A DNA stretch of 64,000 bases. Source: Actinomycetes bacterium. Lineage in GTDB: Bacteria; Planctomycetota; Phycisphaerae; JAACET01. The first letter of the stretch is position 1, and every line of letters begins with the position of its first letter. The translations under genes and the position numbers were made by a program. This document shows positions 19,160 to 26,680 of the stretch, in pieces. Where the stretch lies: positions 124,001 to 188,000 of the forward strand of contig JAUXAG010000003.1 of assembly GCA_030614915.1 (NCBI GenBank). The letters run 5' to 3'. The notes under the pieces were generated by a model, which ran no database searches, was not told where the DNA came from, and saw only the letters and a program-made list of their open reading frames with translations.

Positions 19160-20392
19160 CTAAGGAGTGATGATTCCTCCCGCAACGATATCGTGTCCAC
19201 GAACTGCTACAAAACGGCCAAGTTCAGGAAAGTCGTAGAACCTCTCCACAACAATTGGAGCCTTTGTAGTGATGGTCAGTTCGGCAATTTCGTTGTTCCT
19301 GAGTTCAGCTGCTTCCTCTTCAATAATTTCAAGGGAAGATGAGTCTATTCGTCGATGGATCTTGCAGCCCTTGATGGCTATTTCCTGTGTGGCACACTTG
19401 ATCAGCAGCTTCTCATCGGCGGTCATGGGCTGACGACTCATCCAGAACAGACTGGCTTTGAAGCTATCTGTGATTTGCGGCTGCGAGTCGGCCGCGCAGG
19501 CGATCTGCCCTCTCTCGACGAAAAGCGAATTTTCCAGGGTAACCCCGATGGACTCGCCGGCCGAGGCCGATTTCAGGGGCGGTTTCATAAATTGCTCGAT
19601 GGACTGTATCTTACTACGGCTGGCGGACGGCAGAAAAACAACATCCTGGCCCCTACAGATTGTGCCGGATTCGACACGACCAACGAGTATCCGTTTGTCG
19701 CCTATCTTATAGACATCCTGTATGGGAAATCTCATCGGTTTATCTGCCGGTTTACTGGGCACAGTAAACTTATCCAGCATCTCAAGAAATGTCGCCCCAG
19801 CATGCCAATCCATATGACTTGACCTTGTGGCTACATTGTCGCCTTCCTTAGCCGAAATGGGCAGGATTTGCATGGGCTTGATTCCGATGGAGTCGCAGAA
19901 CTTCAGCACATCGTCCGTGACTTCCTCGAAGCGCTGCTTGCTAAACTTCACTCTATCCATTTTATTGATCACCACGGCGATCTGCTTTATCCCAAGCATG
20001 CTAAGCAGATATGCATGACGCCGGGTCTGCTCGCGCACACCTTCGGCTACATCGACAATCAGGACTGCAGCCTCGGCCTGGGAAGCGCCCGTGATCATAT
20101 TCTTGGTGAACTCTACATGTCCAGGCGCATCGATTATGACGTAGTCGCGTTTATCGGTATGGAAAAAGGCCTGAGCGGTATCGATGGTGATTCCCTGGTC
20201 GCGTTCTTCTTGCAAGTGATCCATCATGAAAGCGAATTCGACATCGCGGCCGAGTTCCTTTGATATCTTTTCGATCTCCGCGATTTTTTCCGCTGGTAGT
20301 GAATTAGTATCGAAGAACAAACGTCCAATCAGGGTGGATTTGCCATGATCAACGTGTCCCACAATAACAAATTTAAGCTTTTCTTTGTACAT
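19160..20392 (-). CDS. cysN: Sulfate adenylyltransferase GTPase subunit CysN
   Basis: Partner of CysD; GTP hydrolysis drives synthesis of adenosine phosphosulfate from ATP and sulfate. The 410 residues show G1 GHVDHGKST (12-20), then DAPGHVEFTKNMITGASQAE, and NKMD, followed by EF-Tu-like beta-barrel domains. The frame extends upstream to 20548, but ATG 20390-20392 is preceded by GGGAAG and matches the family's normal N-terminus; the extension lies over cysD. There is no fused APS kinase (CysC) domain and none nearby. It begins 10 bases after cysD. Confidence 0.93.
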   Translation of the reverse strand: MYKEKLKFVIVGHVDHGKSTLIGRLFFDTNSLPAEKIAEIEKISKELGRDVEFAFMMDHLQEERDQGITIDTAQAFFHTDKRDYVIIDAPGHVEFTKNMITGASQAEAAVLIVDVAEGVREQTRRHAYLLSMLGIKQIAVVINKMDRVKFSKQRFEEVTDDVLKFCDSIGIKPMQILPISAKEGDNVATRSSHMDWHAGATFLEMLDKFTVPSKPADKPMRFPIQDVYKIGDKRILVGRVESGTICRGQDVVFLPSASRSKIQSIEQFMKPPLKSASAGESIGVTLENSLFVERGQIACAADSQPQITDSFKASLFWMSRQPMTADEKLLIKCATQEIAIKGCKIHRRIDSSSLEIIEEEAAELRNNEIAELTITTKAPIVVERFYDFPELGRFVAVRGHDIVAGGIITP

Positions 20393-20402
20393 TGCTTCCC
20401 TC

Positions 20403-21206
20403 TTACATGTAGCCAAGGGCTCGCAGTTTTTGCATTGTGTAGGCCGATTCCTTGTCCTGGGCACGGCCCGCTCTTTCGGCGGTCGTCGTCGTCTCGAGTT
20501 CTTCAACGATCTTATCGATTGTATCTGCTTGCGAATCGATCGGCCCACAACAGGTATGGCAGCCTATGGACCTATAGCGTTTGCCATTCTTGGCGAAGTA
20601 AAGCGGGCAGACGGGGATATTTTCTCGCTGAATGTAGCGCCATATGTCGATCTCGGTCCAATGGAGCAGAGGATGCACCCGAAGATGTGTCTGATCGTCG
20701 GCACTGGATTTGAATTGATCCCAGAGCTCCGGCGGCTGATCTTTATAGTTCCACTTAAACTCACTGTCCCGTGGAGAGAAATAGCGTTCTTTGGCCCGGA
20801 TACCATGCTCATCCCTACGGATACCCAGCAGTAGGGCTTCAAACTTTTCCCGGGCGATGGTCATTTTTAGGGCTTGGGTCTTGAGAGCATTGCAACAAGC
20901 CAACTTATCGCTGGCTTCTGGGCCCATCCCTGCCGCCAGGGCTTCTTCGTTTTGGCTGATGATCAATCTCAGGCCAAACTCTTTGCTATACTTATCACGA
21001 AAGTCATATATCTCGGGAAACTTGTAGCTCGTATCAATGTGCAGCAGCGGGAAGGGCAGCTTTCCAAAGAAGGCCTTGCGGGCCAGCCATAAAAGGGTGG
21101 TCGAGTCTTTGCCGATGGACCACAGAAGTGCAAGCTTCTTGAACTGAGCGTATGCCTCGCGAATCACGTAAATACTTTTACTTTCGAGTTCATCAAGTAT
21201 ATTCAT
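20403..21206 (-). CDS. cysD: Sulfate adenylyltransferase catalytic subunit CysD
   Basis: Makes adenosine phosphosulfate with CysN. The 267-residue protein has the modified PP-loop LLWSIGKDSTTLLWLARKA, the substrate motif HIDTSYKFPEIYDFRD, GIRRDEHGIRAKERYFSPRD, and VHPLLHWTEIDIWRYI, then RSIGCHTCCGPI. The C-terminus MQKLRALGYM resembles the usual CysD ending. It appears to be the first gene of the minus-strand series cysD-cysN-phosphodiesterase-GT-C-sulfatase-GT-C. A small MITE-like element lies immediately upstream. Confidence 0.94.
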   Translation of the reverse strand: MNILDELESKSIYVIREAYAQFKKLALLWSIGKDSTTLLWLARKAFFGKLPFPLLHIDTSYKFPEIYDFRDKYSKEFGLRLIISQNEEALAAGMGPEASDKLACCNALKTQALKMTIAREKFEALLLGIRRDEHGIRAKERYFSPRDSEFKWNYKDQPPELWDQFKSSADDQTHLRVHPLLHWTEIDIWRYIQRENIPVCPLYFAKNGKRYRSIGCHTCCGPIDSQADTIDKIVEELETTTTAERAGRAQDKESAYTMQKLRALGYM

Positions 21207-21241
21207 TTTTCATTCGTCCTTACAGGTAGCCTAGGTTCTTT

Positions 21242-21403
21242 ACTCAAACTGACCGATTTTGCGATACGTTGTCATTGCGAGCAACCGCTTTGCGGTTGCG
21301 TGGCAATCTCAATCTCAAAAACGAGATTGCTTCGTCGTTCGCCAAGCTCACTCCTCGCAATGACATACAGCAAGCTTCCTCTAGAAACCGGTCAGTTTGA
21401 GTT
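21242..21403. mobile_element. MITE-like element with terminal inverted repeats
   Basis: About 160 bases bounded by ACTCAAACTGACCG (21242-21255) and its near inverse CGGTCAGTTTGAGT (21389-21402). Inside, a second inverted pair GTCATTGCGAG/CTCGCAATGAC flanks further palindromes (CAACCGC/GCGGTTG, CTCAAAAACGAG). There is no coding capacity. A GTCATTGCGAGGAGG fragment also occurs near 60094-60108. A target duplication is not evident. On the minus strand the element abuts a short frame VKNLGYL* (21222-21245), possibly the end of a disrupted gene. Confidence 0.75.
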
Positions 21404-21568
21404 AGTTTAGCTGGAAAACCTAAAACGGTCAATGTATTTGCCCTGACGATAAACAAGTCCGACGGCTGGCATTTTCGTCTTGGCTACACCGAGTTTAAGA
21501 GAATACTGGCCAGCATAAGTGCCTTTTTAAAAGAGTTTTACGTACTTAAATTAAAAAATCGGTGATTA
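21404..21568. other. Spacer between the MITE-like element and the membrane-protein operon
   Basis: No convincing gene. On the minus strand two short overlapping frames stop at or run into the MITE-like element. One reads RANTLTVLGFPAKL and could have joined the KNLGYL* tail on the other side if the element inserted into a gene end. This is inference from short stretches. Confidence 0.35.
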
Positions 21569-21630
21569 ATGTAAAATCTTCTTGACATTATGTAATCTAT
21601 AGCGTACATTGTGTCCGATGTAGGTTACAT
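21569..21630 (+). promoter_or_regulatory. Promoter with repeated ATGTA/TACAT half-sites, probable operator
   Basis: TTGACA (21582-21587) and TACATT (21605-21610) are spaced by 17 bases, a near-ideal promoter. Around it are ATGTA at 21569-21573, 21590-21594 and 21618-21622, and TACAT at 21605-21609 and 21626-21630. The last pair forms a perfect ATGTA-N3-TACAT dyad, and another pair overlaps the -10. An XRE regulator encoded in the downstream operon is the obvious candidate to bind here. Confidence 0.65.
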
Positions 21631-21658
21631 TAGTGCCCATTGTCCTGGGAGGACTATC

Positions 21659-22084
21659 ATGGTTCGGGAACAAAAACAGGCGTGGTGCTTGCTTGGTCTG
21701 TTTGCAGCGGCATTCTCCATATCCACGTTGCTCATTCTGCTGGTTAGTGTGAAGCTAGCGCCGCTGGGATTTGGGGTCTTTTTCCTTGGGTTTTTCGTGC
21801 CATTGGTGGGACGCAAAAAGCGAGACGAGGCCGAAGTGGATATGGACGAACGCGACAAAATGATCGCTCAGAAAGCGACCCTGGGCGGTGCGATGTTATC
21901 GATGACTGTCTTCATGTTGGCCTGTTTGATTACTTGGTCTGTCTACAGGAATCAAAACAAGGAGTCCATTTCCATTGAGGCCCTACCTCTCATAGTCAAC
22001 GCTGGGGCCATGACATTTTGGATTGTTAGATCCATCATGGTTGTTGTCCTGTATGGTCGGGAGAGAAGTGATGGGCAGAATTAA
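21659..22084 (+). CDS. Small membrane protein, first of three related (DUF2178-like)
   Basis: The 141 residues form four membrane segments: two, then a cytoplasmic loop GRKKRDEAEVDMDERDKMIAQKA, then two more. The DERD..I..KA loop is shared with the two neighbouring membrane proteins and recalls the DUF2178 family, often found beside small XRE regulators; that link is from memory. The frame opens at 21611, but ATG 21659 has a good GGGAGGA site at 21649-21655 and lies downstream of the promoter. It ends VLYGRERSDGQN, nearly the same as the next protein. Function unknown. Confidence 0.8.
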   Translation: MVREQKQAWCLLGLFAAAFSISTLLILLVSVKLAPLGFGVFFLGFFVPLVGRKKRDEAEVDMDERDKMIAQKATLGGAMLSMTVFMLACLITWSVYRNQNKESISIEALPLIVNAGAMTFWIVRSIMVVVLYGRERSDGQN

Positions 22085-22102
22085 GCGGAAGGAGCGGATC
22101 AG

Positions 22103-22546
22103 ATGAACAGACAACAAAAACTGGCCTGGTTCAACCTAGTCATTTTGGTATTCAGTCTCTTGCTTAGCAGCACGGTCGTTATCTGGATGGCAGTTGTGCT
22201 TAAGGCCGGTCCCATTGCTCTAAGCGGCTTCGGATTGTTCGCCATTTGCCTGCTACACCTCTTGGGGCCAGCTGTTTTCCCCAAGAAGCGCAAAGCGGGC
22301 CAGGTCCTCTTTGACGAACGCGATGCCGAAATTGCTCGGCGAGCGCTTTCCTATGGTGACGTTACCTCGAACGTGTTCTTTGTATCCACATTCGTCTGCG
22401 CCCTGCTTGCCCTCGGGTTTGAAGGCTCTGTCCGGGTCGCATCGCTTGGCCTAATCATCGGTGGTGCCTATTTTGTGTCAAAGGTGACCGAATCACTCAC
22501 CACGCTGATTCTTTACGGTCGGGAGAGAACTGATGGCCAAGACTGA
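22103..22546 (+). CDS. Small membrane protein, second of three related (DUF2178-like)
   Basis: 147 residues with four predicted membrane segments and a middle loop [23 protein letters not shown]. The C-terminus, [12 protein letters not shown], matches that of the upstream protein, so the two are tandem duplicates. An AAGGAGCGGATCAG site precedes the ATG. Its last 14 bases overlap the start of the XRE regulator gene, implying coupled translation. Function unknown; a membrane sensor or a target of the regulator are both possible. Confidence 0.8.
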   Translation: MNRQQKLAWFNLVILVFSLLLSSTVVIWMAVVLKAGPIALSGFGLFAICLLHLLGPAVFPKKRKAGQVLFDERDAEIARRALSYGDVTSNVFFVSTFVCALLALGFEGSVRVASLGLIIGGAYFVSKVTESLTTLILYGRERTDGQD

Positions 22547-22799
22547 GTTGAAGAATCGGATTCGTCGGCTGCGCTTCGACCACGAGGAGATGACGCAGCA
22601 GGAATTGGCCAATCGGGCGGGGGTTACGCGCCAGACGATTATTGCTATTGAGGGCGGCAAATATGCACCGTCGTTGATGCTGGCCTTTCGCATTGCCCGA
22701 GTGTTTGGGCTAAGGGTCGAAGAGGTTTTTGAGTACGAAGGTCCAGAACCAGATCAAGGTTCAGGCAAGAAGGAATCGGCAGGAGGGAATGTGTCATGA
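22533..22799 (+). CDS. XRE-family transcriptional regulator
   Basis: 88 residues, mostly one helix-turn-helix domain: [42 protein letters not shown]... ending with [10 protein letters not shown], the typical ending of short YozG-like XRE repressors. It probably binds the operon's own promoter. It overlaps the genes on both sides (14 bases upstream, ATGA downstream), so all four genes are co-translated. There is no ligand-binding domain, so any signal must come through a partner, plausibly one of the membrane proteins. Confidence 0.9.
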   Translation: MAKTELKNRIRRLRFDHEEMTQQELANRAGVTRQTIIAIEGGKYAPSLMLAFRIARVFGLRVEEVFEYEGPEPDQGSGKKESAGGNVS

Positions 22800-23821
22800 C
22801 CAGATTACAGAAGGTTGCAGTTTTCAATATTGCGATGATGATAGTCGCGGCTGGATTGGTACTAATGCTGTTTCACCTGACCGGTTCGAGCTTCTCGTTG
22901 TGCGGGATGGTGATTCTGGCAGTACTGTACTTCAATCGCTGGATGTTCAAGGGAAAGGACGGACCAAAGTGGGATGAGCGGGAAAACAAGATTGCCCGCC
23001 GAGCAGCACTAATCGGATATTGGGTTTTTTGGATGTTCTTTTTTATGTCAGCCTGGCTGTACGCTACGGTCATCGGTAGGCGTATTGTTGTGCCGCTGTG
23101 GTGCTTTACGTTTGTTCCGGTGGTGGGGGCTTATATACTTCTCATCTCTATGATGCTGGCGGTGATCTGGCTGGCCCGGGAACCCCAGGGGGGCAGGGGG
23201 AGGGTGGTTGGATTCTGCCTTTTAGTCATTCTTTTGGCCCTGCCGTTGGTTGGCACAGGTGTGCTGTTGGCCAGGGGGTTTGAGACACCATTTGCCGGGA
23301 GCTACCAGGCCGACGAATGGCATGTTACATCTGGCGGGGAAGTTGAGGCCCATTCGCGGATCAATCTTACACGCTGGCCCAAGGACTTCCGAGCCATGCC
23401 AATAACGCTTCCTTATGAGAACGCCAAAGTCAAGTCGGCCACGTTCGGGGCAAAGCCAGTCCAGTTCCGCGAGTTGGAAAACGGGAGCTATGAACTGGAG
23501 TTGGGCGAGAGATTTGCTGCCCCGTTCGACATGACTGTAGAGGTTGTCTGGACTGTTCCGCTCGGCGAGCTGGAAAGTGCACCGCCGCAATGGTTGGGTC
23601 CATATCGGGCCAGGCTCAGGAGCTTGATTCCGACCAACTCGCTTTCGCTCAAGGTGCTGTTGGAGCCGGGCTGTGGTTTTGAGTTTGTGGGAGGGGGCGA
23701 CAATCGGTGGACGTATCCTTTCACGCACATGCGTGGCGACGGCATCTACAGCGAAAAGCGGGGATCATGCTCAATGTGCATTGTCCGAGCCGATGCGAAA
23801 GCTGATGTAAAAAAGCAATAA
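22796..23821 (+). CDS. Membrane protein, third of the set, with a large extracytoplasmic domain
   Basis: 341 residues. The first 125 resemble the two small membrane proteins, including the loop [15 protein letters not shown] between membrane segments. Two further segments follow (about 105-125 and 142-160), then about 170 residues that should lie outside the membrane, beta-rich and without a recognised family. The ATG overlaps the XRE stop as ATGA. The C-terminal stretch [20 protein letters not shown] is duplicated in a remnant about 220 bases downstream. Function unknown. Confidence 0.78.
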   Translation: MTRLQKVAVFNIAMMIVAAGLVLMLFHLTGSSFSLCGMVILAVLYFNRWMFKGKDGPKWDERENKIARRAALIGYWVFWMFFFMSAWLYATVIGRRIVVPLWCFTFVPVVGAYILLISMMLAVIWLAREPQGGRGRVVGFCLLVILLALPLVGTGVLLARGFETPFAGSYQADEWHVTSGGEVEAHSRINLTRWPKDFRAMPITLPYENAKVKSATFGAKPVQFRELENGSYELELGERFAAPFDMTVEVVWTVPLGELESAPPQWLGPYRARLRSLIPTNSLSLKVLLEPGCGFEFVGGGDNRWTYPFTHMRGDGIYSEKRGSCSMCIVRADAKADVKKQ

Positions 23822-23827
23822 AGGTAC

Positions 23828-23966
23828 TTAGCTGAATTTTTCCTGGCAGATGATCTCGGCGGGGGATTTTCGGGGGCGGGCTGGGGGCGACTCGGCTGGG
23901 TATCCCAAGGGCAAAACGTGGACGACGACAGCATCGGCGGGCACGGCTAAGAGTTTGGCGACGGCA
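23828..23966 (-). pseudogene. Duplicated C-terminal tail of the nitroreductase gene
   Basis: On the minus strand this encodes AVAKLLAVPADAVVVHVLPL..., ending QEKFS and TAA at 23828-23830, almost identical to the last 45 codons of the nitroreductase gene at 25987-26499. The remaining three quarters of that gene are absent. The copy joins a second duplicated segment at TGGCGACGGCA (23956-23966). A possible third, very short copy of the final codons (LPAKFS then TAA) lies near 24107-24125. Confidence 0.85.
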
Positions 23967-24031
23967 TCTACCGCCAGGAATGGGGATCATGCTCTATGTG
24001 TATTCGCCGGCTCGGGGCAAATAACAAGTAA
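23957..24031 (+). pseudogene. Duplicated C-terminal tail of the third membrane protein
   Basis: Encodes GDGIYRQEWGSCSMCIRRLG and ends NNK with TAA at 24029-24031. It matches [20 protein letters not shown] at the end of the gene at 22796-23821. No start or upstream part exists; the frame is cut at the junction with the nitroreductase tail. Confidence 0.8.
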
Positions 24032-24169
24032 CAAATGACTGATGACTAATAACTAATAACTCTGTTCTTCGTGCTGAGTAATCCTCTTATTGGAAGTGAA
24101 AATCTCTTAGCTGAATTTTGCCGGCAGGTGCCTTCACCAAGGGGCTTCGAGAGAGATAAATCAGAATTA

Positions 24170-24200
24170 TTGGAACGTTCCTCGCTTAAGGTTGTATAAC
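24170..24200 (+). promoter_or_regulatory. Possible promoter of the ECF sigma operon
   Basis: A perfect palindrome GGAACGTTCC at 24172-24181 precedes TATAAC at 24195-24200. GGAAC is the usual -35 core of ECF sigma promoters, so autoregulation is possible, but the spacing to a matching -10 is not diagnostic. Confidence 0.35.
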
Positions 24201-24237
24201 ACAATAGAAGCCCAATTCGCGTTCTGGGAAGATTTGG

Positions 24238-24780
24238 ATGACTGAGGAAATCAGGATCATTCGGCAGGTGCTCAACGGCCATACGGATTCTTTTGAGCTG
24301 TTGGTGCAAAGATACCAGAAGCCTATCGTGCGGATGATTAGAAATATCACCGGGGACAGCCAAGCCTGCGAAGATATCGGACAAGATGTGTTTTTCACGG
24401 CTTACAAGAAGTTGGCCTCCTTTGATTCAGCCCGGAGCAAATTCTCCACTTGGCTTTTTACGATTGCCAAGAACAAGAGCCTAAACGCACTGAAAAAGAA
24501 GAGACCCATTAGCCTGGCAGAGATGTCGGAGAAAGCCGATTACCACAATCCGGGGGATAAGCTGGCTCAAAAGGAGGTTGTTGCCGAGTTCGACAAAGCC
24601 CTGCAAGACTTACCAAAGAGGCAGAGAATGGCATTTGTTTTAGCGGAGTTTGAAGAATTACCATATGAGGAAATTGCCCAAATTGAAGGGGTCCGGATCG
24701 GTACCATCAAGTCCAGGATCAATAGGGCAAGAAAGAAGTTGGCTGCGGCCATGAAAAGTCGCCTGGGAGATATTCGATGA
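24238..24780 (+). CDS. ECF-family RNA polymerase sigma factor
   Basis: 180 residues. Region 2 is seen in FELLVQRYQKPIVRMIRNITG..EDIGQDVFFTAYKKLASFD, with SKFSTWLFTIAKNKSLNALKK. Region 4 is LPKRQRMAFVLAEFEELPYEEIA followed by GTIKSRINRARKKL. A GGGAAG site lies about 7 bases before the ATG. The next gene overlaps it as ATGA and encodes a small membrane protein, the usual place for an anti-sigma. A signal-peptidase-like gene follows, so envelope stress or secretion is the likely theme. Confidence 0.93.
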   Translation: MTEEIRIIRQVLNGHTDSFELLVQRYQKPIVRMIRNITGDSQACEDIGQDVFFTAYKKLASFDSARSKFSTWLFTIAKNKSLNALKKKRPISLAEMSEKADYHNPGDKLAQKEVVAEFDKALQDLPKRQRMAFVLAEFEELPYEEIAQIEGVRIGTIKSRINRARKKLAAAMKSRLGDIR

Positions 24781-25046
24781 AGATCACAGAGAGATATCGA
24801 GCCTGGGCAGAGCAAAAAAAGCAAATCGACATAAGCGATGGTTTCGCGGGAGAGCTGATGACTCAGGTCCGTCAGTATCAAGATACTAAAGAGAAAGGCT
24901 TGTTCGATTCTCAACAGTTTCTTGAATGGCTATCCGGCCGTTTCTGGGCCAAGGGCGCATTGGCAGTCATCGCAGCCGGGCTGGGTTTTGTCAGATTAGT
25001 ATGTGTAATCGTCACCATTCTAAACGGAGTAAATGTAAATGGCTGA
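24777..25046 (+). CDS. Small single-span membrane protein, possible anti-sigma partner
   Basis: 89 residues. A charged cytoplasmic-type region (about 1-55) with ITERYRAWAEQKKQIDISDG is followed by one membrane segment near 59-83. It overlaps the sigma gene by four bases and the following signal-peptidase-like gene by eight, so the three are tightly coupled. No zinc anti-sigma motif is present. Assignment as the sigma partner is by position and topology only. Confidence 0.6.
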   Translation: MKITERYRAWAEQKKQIDISDGFAGELMTQVRQYQDTKEKGLFDSQQFLEWLSGRFWAKGALAVIAAGLGFVRLVCVIVTILNGVNVNG

Positions 25047-25980
25047 ACAAAGAGTTAACATAAGAAACAAAAGACGTATGTGGGTAGCCATAATGTTGTC
25101 GCTGATCATGCCTGGTTTGGGGCAGGTATACTGCGGAAGATTGGCTAGAGGCCTCGTCCTCACTTTTCTGAATATGTTGCCTTTGCCCATAATCATGAGC
25201 CTGCTCTTAGCAAGCAATGCTGCAATCGTAGTGCAGCAGATAGTCGGTCTGATTATAGCAGGTGGGTTGGTACAGTTGGTGGCCATCATAGATTCGGCCC
25301 GCCTCGTAAAACGAACGAAAATGGATTATGAACTGAAAGACTACAACAGATGGTATGTGTATGTACTTTTGATTCTTACTATTACAGTAGGTAGTGCCGG
25401 CAGCGGGTTATACCTAAGAGATCAAGCACTGGAAGCTTTCGTTGTTCCAGTAGGCTCTATGTATCCGACGATTTTCCAGGGTGATCGATTGCTGGCAAAT
25501 AAGACGGCCTACAATAATGCTGATCCCCTAAAAGGCGATATCATAGTATTTCGTAATCCGCATAATCGCAAAGAGAACTACGTCGAAAGGGTCGTGGCCC
25601 TTGCGGGCGATACGGTCGAAGTTAGAGATAGTGAACTGTACATCAACGGAGAAAAACTCAAACGGGAAAGACTATCCGACTCCCCGTTGGCTACCCTGAA
25701 GCCGAAGATGAAGGGAGAGGTGTTTTACGAGTTCAACGGTCAGGCCAAGTACAAAATTATTATGGTATCTCCGAAAGGGGGCAAGAAATTTTCCTCGATG
25801 GATTTCCAGCAAATAACCGTTCCCAAGTATCATTGTTTTGTGTTGGGCGATAATCGCAATAATTCGCTGGACAGCAGATTTTTCGGTTCCGTGGCTATAG
25901 CGAGCATCAAAGGCAGATTCGATTATCTTTACTTCCCGGCTGAGCGTTGGTCGCGATTTGGAAGTCTGAAGAATCGATAG
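25039..25980 (+). CDS. lepB: Type I signal-peptidase-like protein with an N-terminal membrane domain; usual catalytic Lys replaced
   Basis: Signal peptidase I cuts signal peptides on the outer membrane face with a Ser-Lys dyad. The C-terminal 180 residues fit the family: VPVGSMYPTI with Ser140, DIIVFRNPHN, YVERVVALAGDTVEV, and GDNRNNSLDSRFFG. The catalytic Lys precedes the Arg of the third motif in E. coli and Bacillus enzymes (KR); here it is Glu183 (ER), read directly from GAA. The first 120 residues hold extra membrane segments (IMLSLIMPGLGQVYCGRLARG), like small TM2/DUF5683-type domains. It may be inactive, or may use another base. Confidence 0.85.
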   Translation: MAEQRVNIRNKRRMWVAIMLSLIMPGLGQVYCGRLARGLVLTFLNMLPLPIIMSLLLASNAAIVVQQIVGLIIAGGLVQLVAIIDSARLVKRTKMDYELKDYNRWYVYVLLILTITVGSAGSGLYLRDQALEAFVVPVGSMYPTIFQGDRLLANKTAYNNADPLKGDIIVFRNPHNRKENYVERVVALAGDTVEVRDSELYINGEKLKRERLSDSPLATLKPKMKGEVFYEFNGQAKYKIIMVSPKGGKKFSSMDFQQITVPKYHCFVLGDNRNNSLDSRFFGSVAIASIKGRFDYLYFPAERWSRFGSLKNR

Positions 25981-25986
25981 AAACGT

Positions 25987-26499
25987 TTAGCTGAATTTTT
26001 CCTGGCAGATGACCTCGTCGGCGGATTTTCGGGGGCGGGCAGGGGGCGACTCGGCTGGATATCCCAAGGGCAAAACGTGGACGACGACAGCATCGGCGGG
26101 CACGGCCAAGAGCTTGGCGACGGCAGGGGCGTCGAAGGCTCCGATCCAGCAGCTTCCCAGGCCCAGCTCGGTGGCGGCAAGGGTGATGTGGTCGACGGCG
26201 ATGGCTAAATCGACGGCGGCGGCGGATTGGCCGGAAGCCATGAGGCGGGTGGGATTGGTGGAACAGGCAGCAATGACAACGGGGGCCTGGGCGATGAAGG
26301 CTTGATTGTGACAGGCCTTGGCCAGGGCCTGGCGAGCTTGGGGGTCCTGAACGACGACGAACTTCCAGTCCTGGCTGTTGGAGGCTGAGGGGGCCAAACG
26401 GGCGGCCTCGAGGAGCCGTTGGAGCTTTTCGGGCTCGATAGGCTTGTCCTGATAGGAGCGGACGCTGCGGCGGGTCTTGATGGCTTCGATGACGTTCAT
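25987..26499 (-). CDS. Nitroreductase-family protein
   Basis: A flavin-dependent reductase of about 170 residues. NVIEAIKTRRSVRSYQDKPI at the N-terminus is the FMN phosphate-binding motif of the family. SNSQDWKFVVVQD and ATELGLGSCWIGAFD are also typical, and the protein ends with PLGYPAE..PRKSADEVI. The frame extends to 26562, but ATG 26497-26499 has GGAGGTG seven bases upstream. The physiological substrate cannot be inferred. It converges with the signal-peptidase-like gene, 6 bases apart. Part of its end is duplicated at 23828-23966. Confidence 0.9.
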   Translation of the reverse strand: MNVIEAIKTRRSVRSYQDKPIEPEKLQRLLEAARLAPSASNSQDWKFVVVQDPQARQALAKACHNQAFIAQAPVVIAACSTNPTRLMASGQSAAAVDLAIAVDHITLAATELGLGSCWIGAFDAPAVAKLLAVPADAVVVHVLPLGYPAESPPARPRKSADEVICQEKFS

Positions 26500-26680
26500 G
26501 AGCACACCTCCGGTGTAAATGATCAAGCAACGCGGAGCGTCCTTCGGAAAATCAAAATGCAAATATCAAGCATACATAGCAAAATGCAAAAAAGGAAGAA
26601 AAGATTTACAGCTATGATAGCATTTGTTGTCTTGCTCAAAACTCAGTCAGCGGTTATAAATGGTTGAAGGCGAACTAATT
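26500..26680. other. A-rich spacer, no gene seen
   Basis: Upstream of the nitroreductase gene the sequence is A-rich with no conserved frame. It leads into a palindromic repeat before malate dehydrogenase. Confidence 0.5.

Noticed and set aside
23734-24140. CRISPR-like or satellite repeat
   Set aside because: The repeated strings are fragments of two neighbouring genes fused at a microhomology, not regularly spaced repeats.
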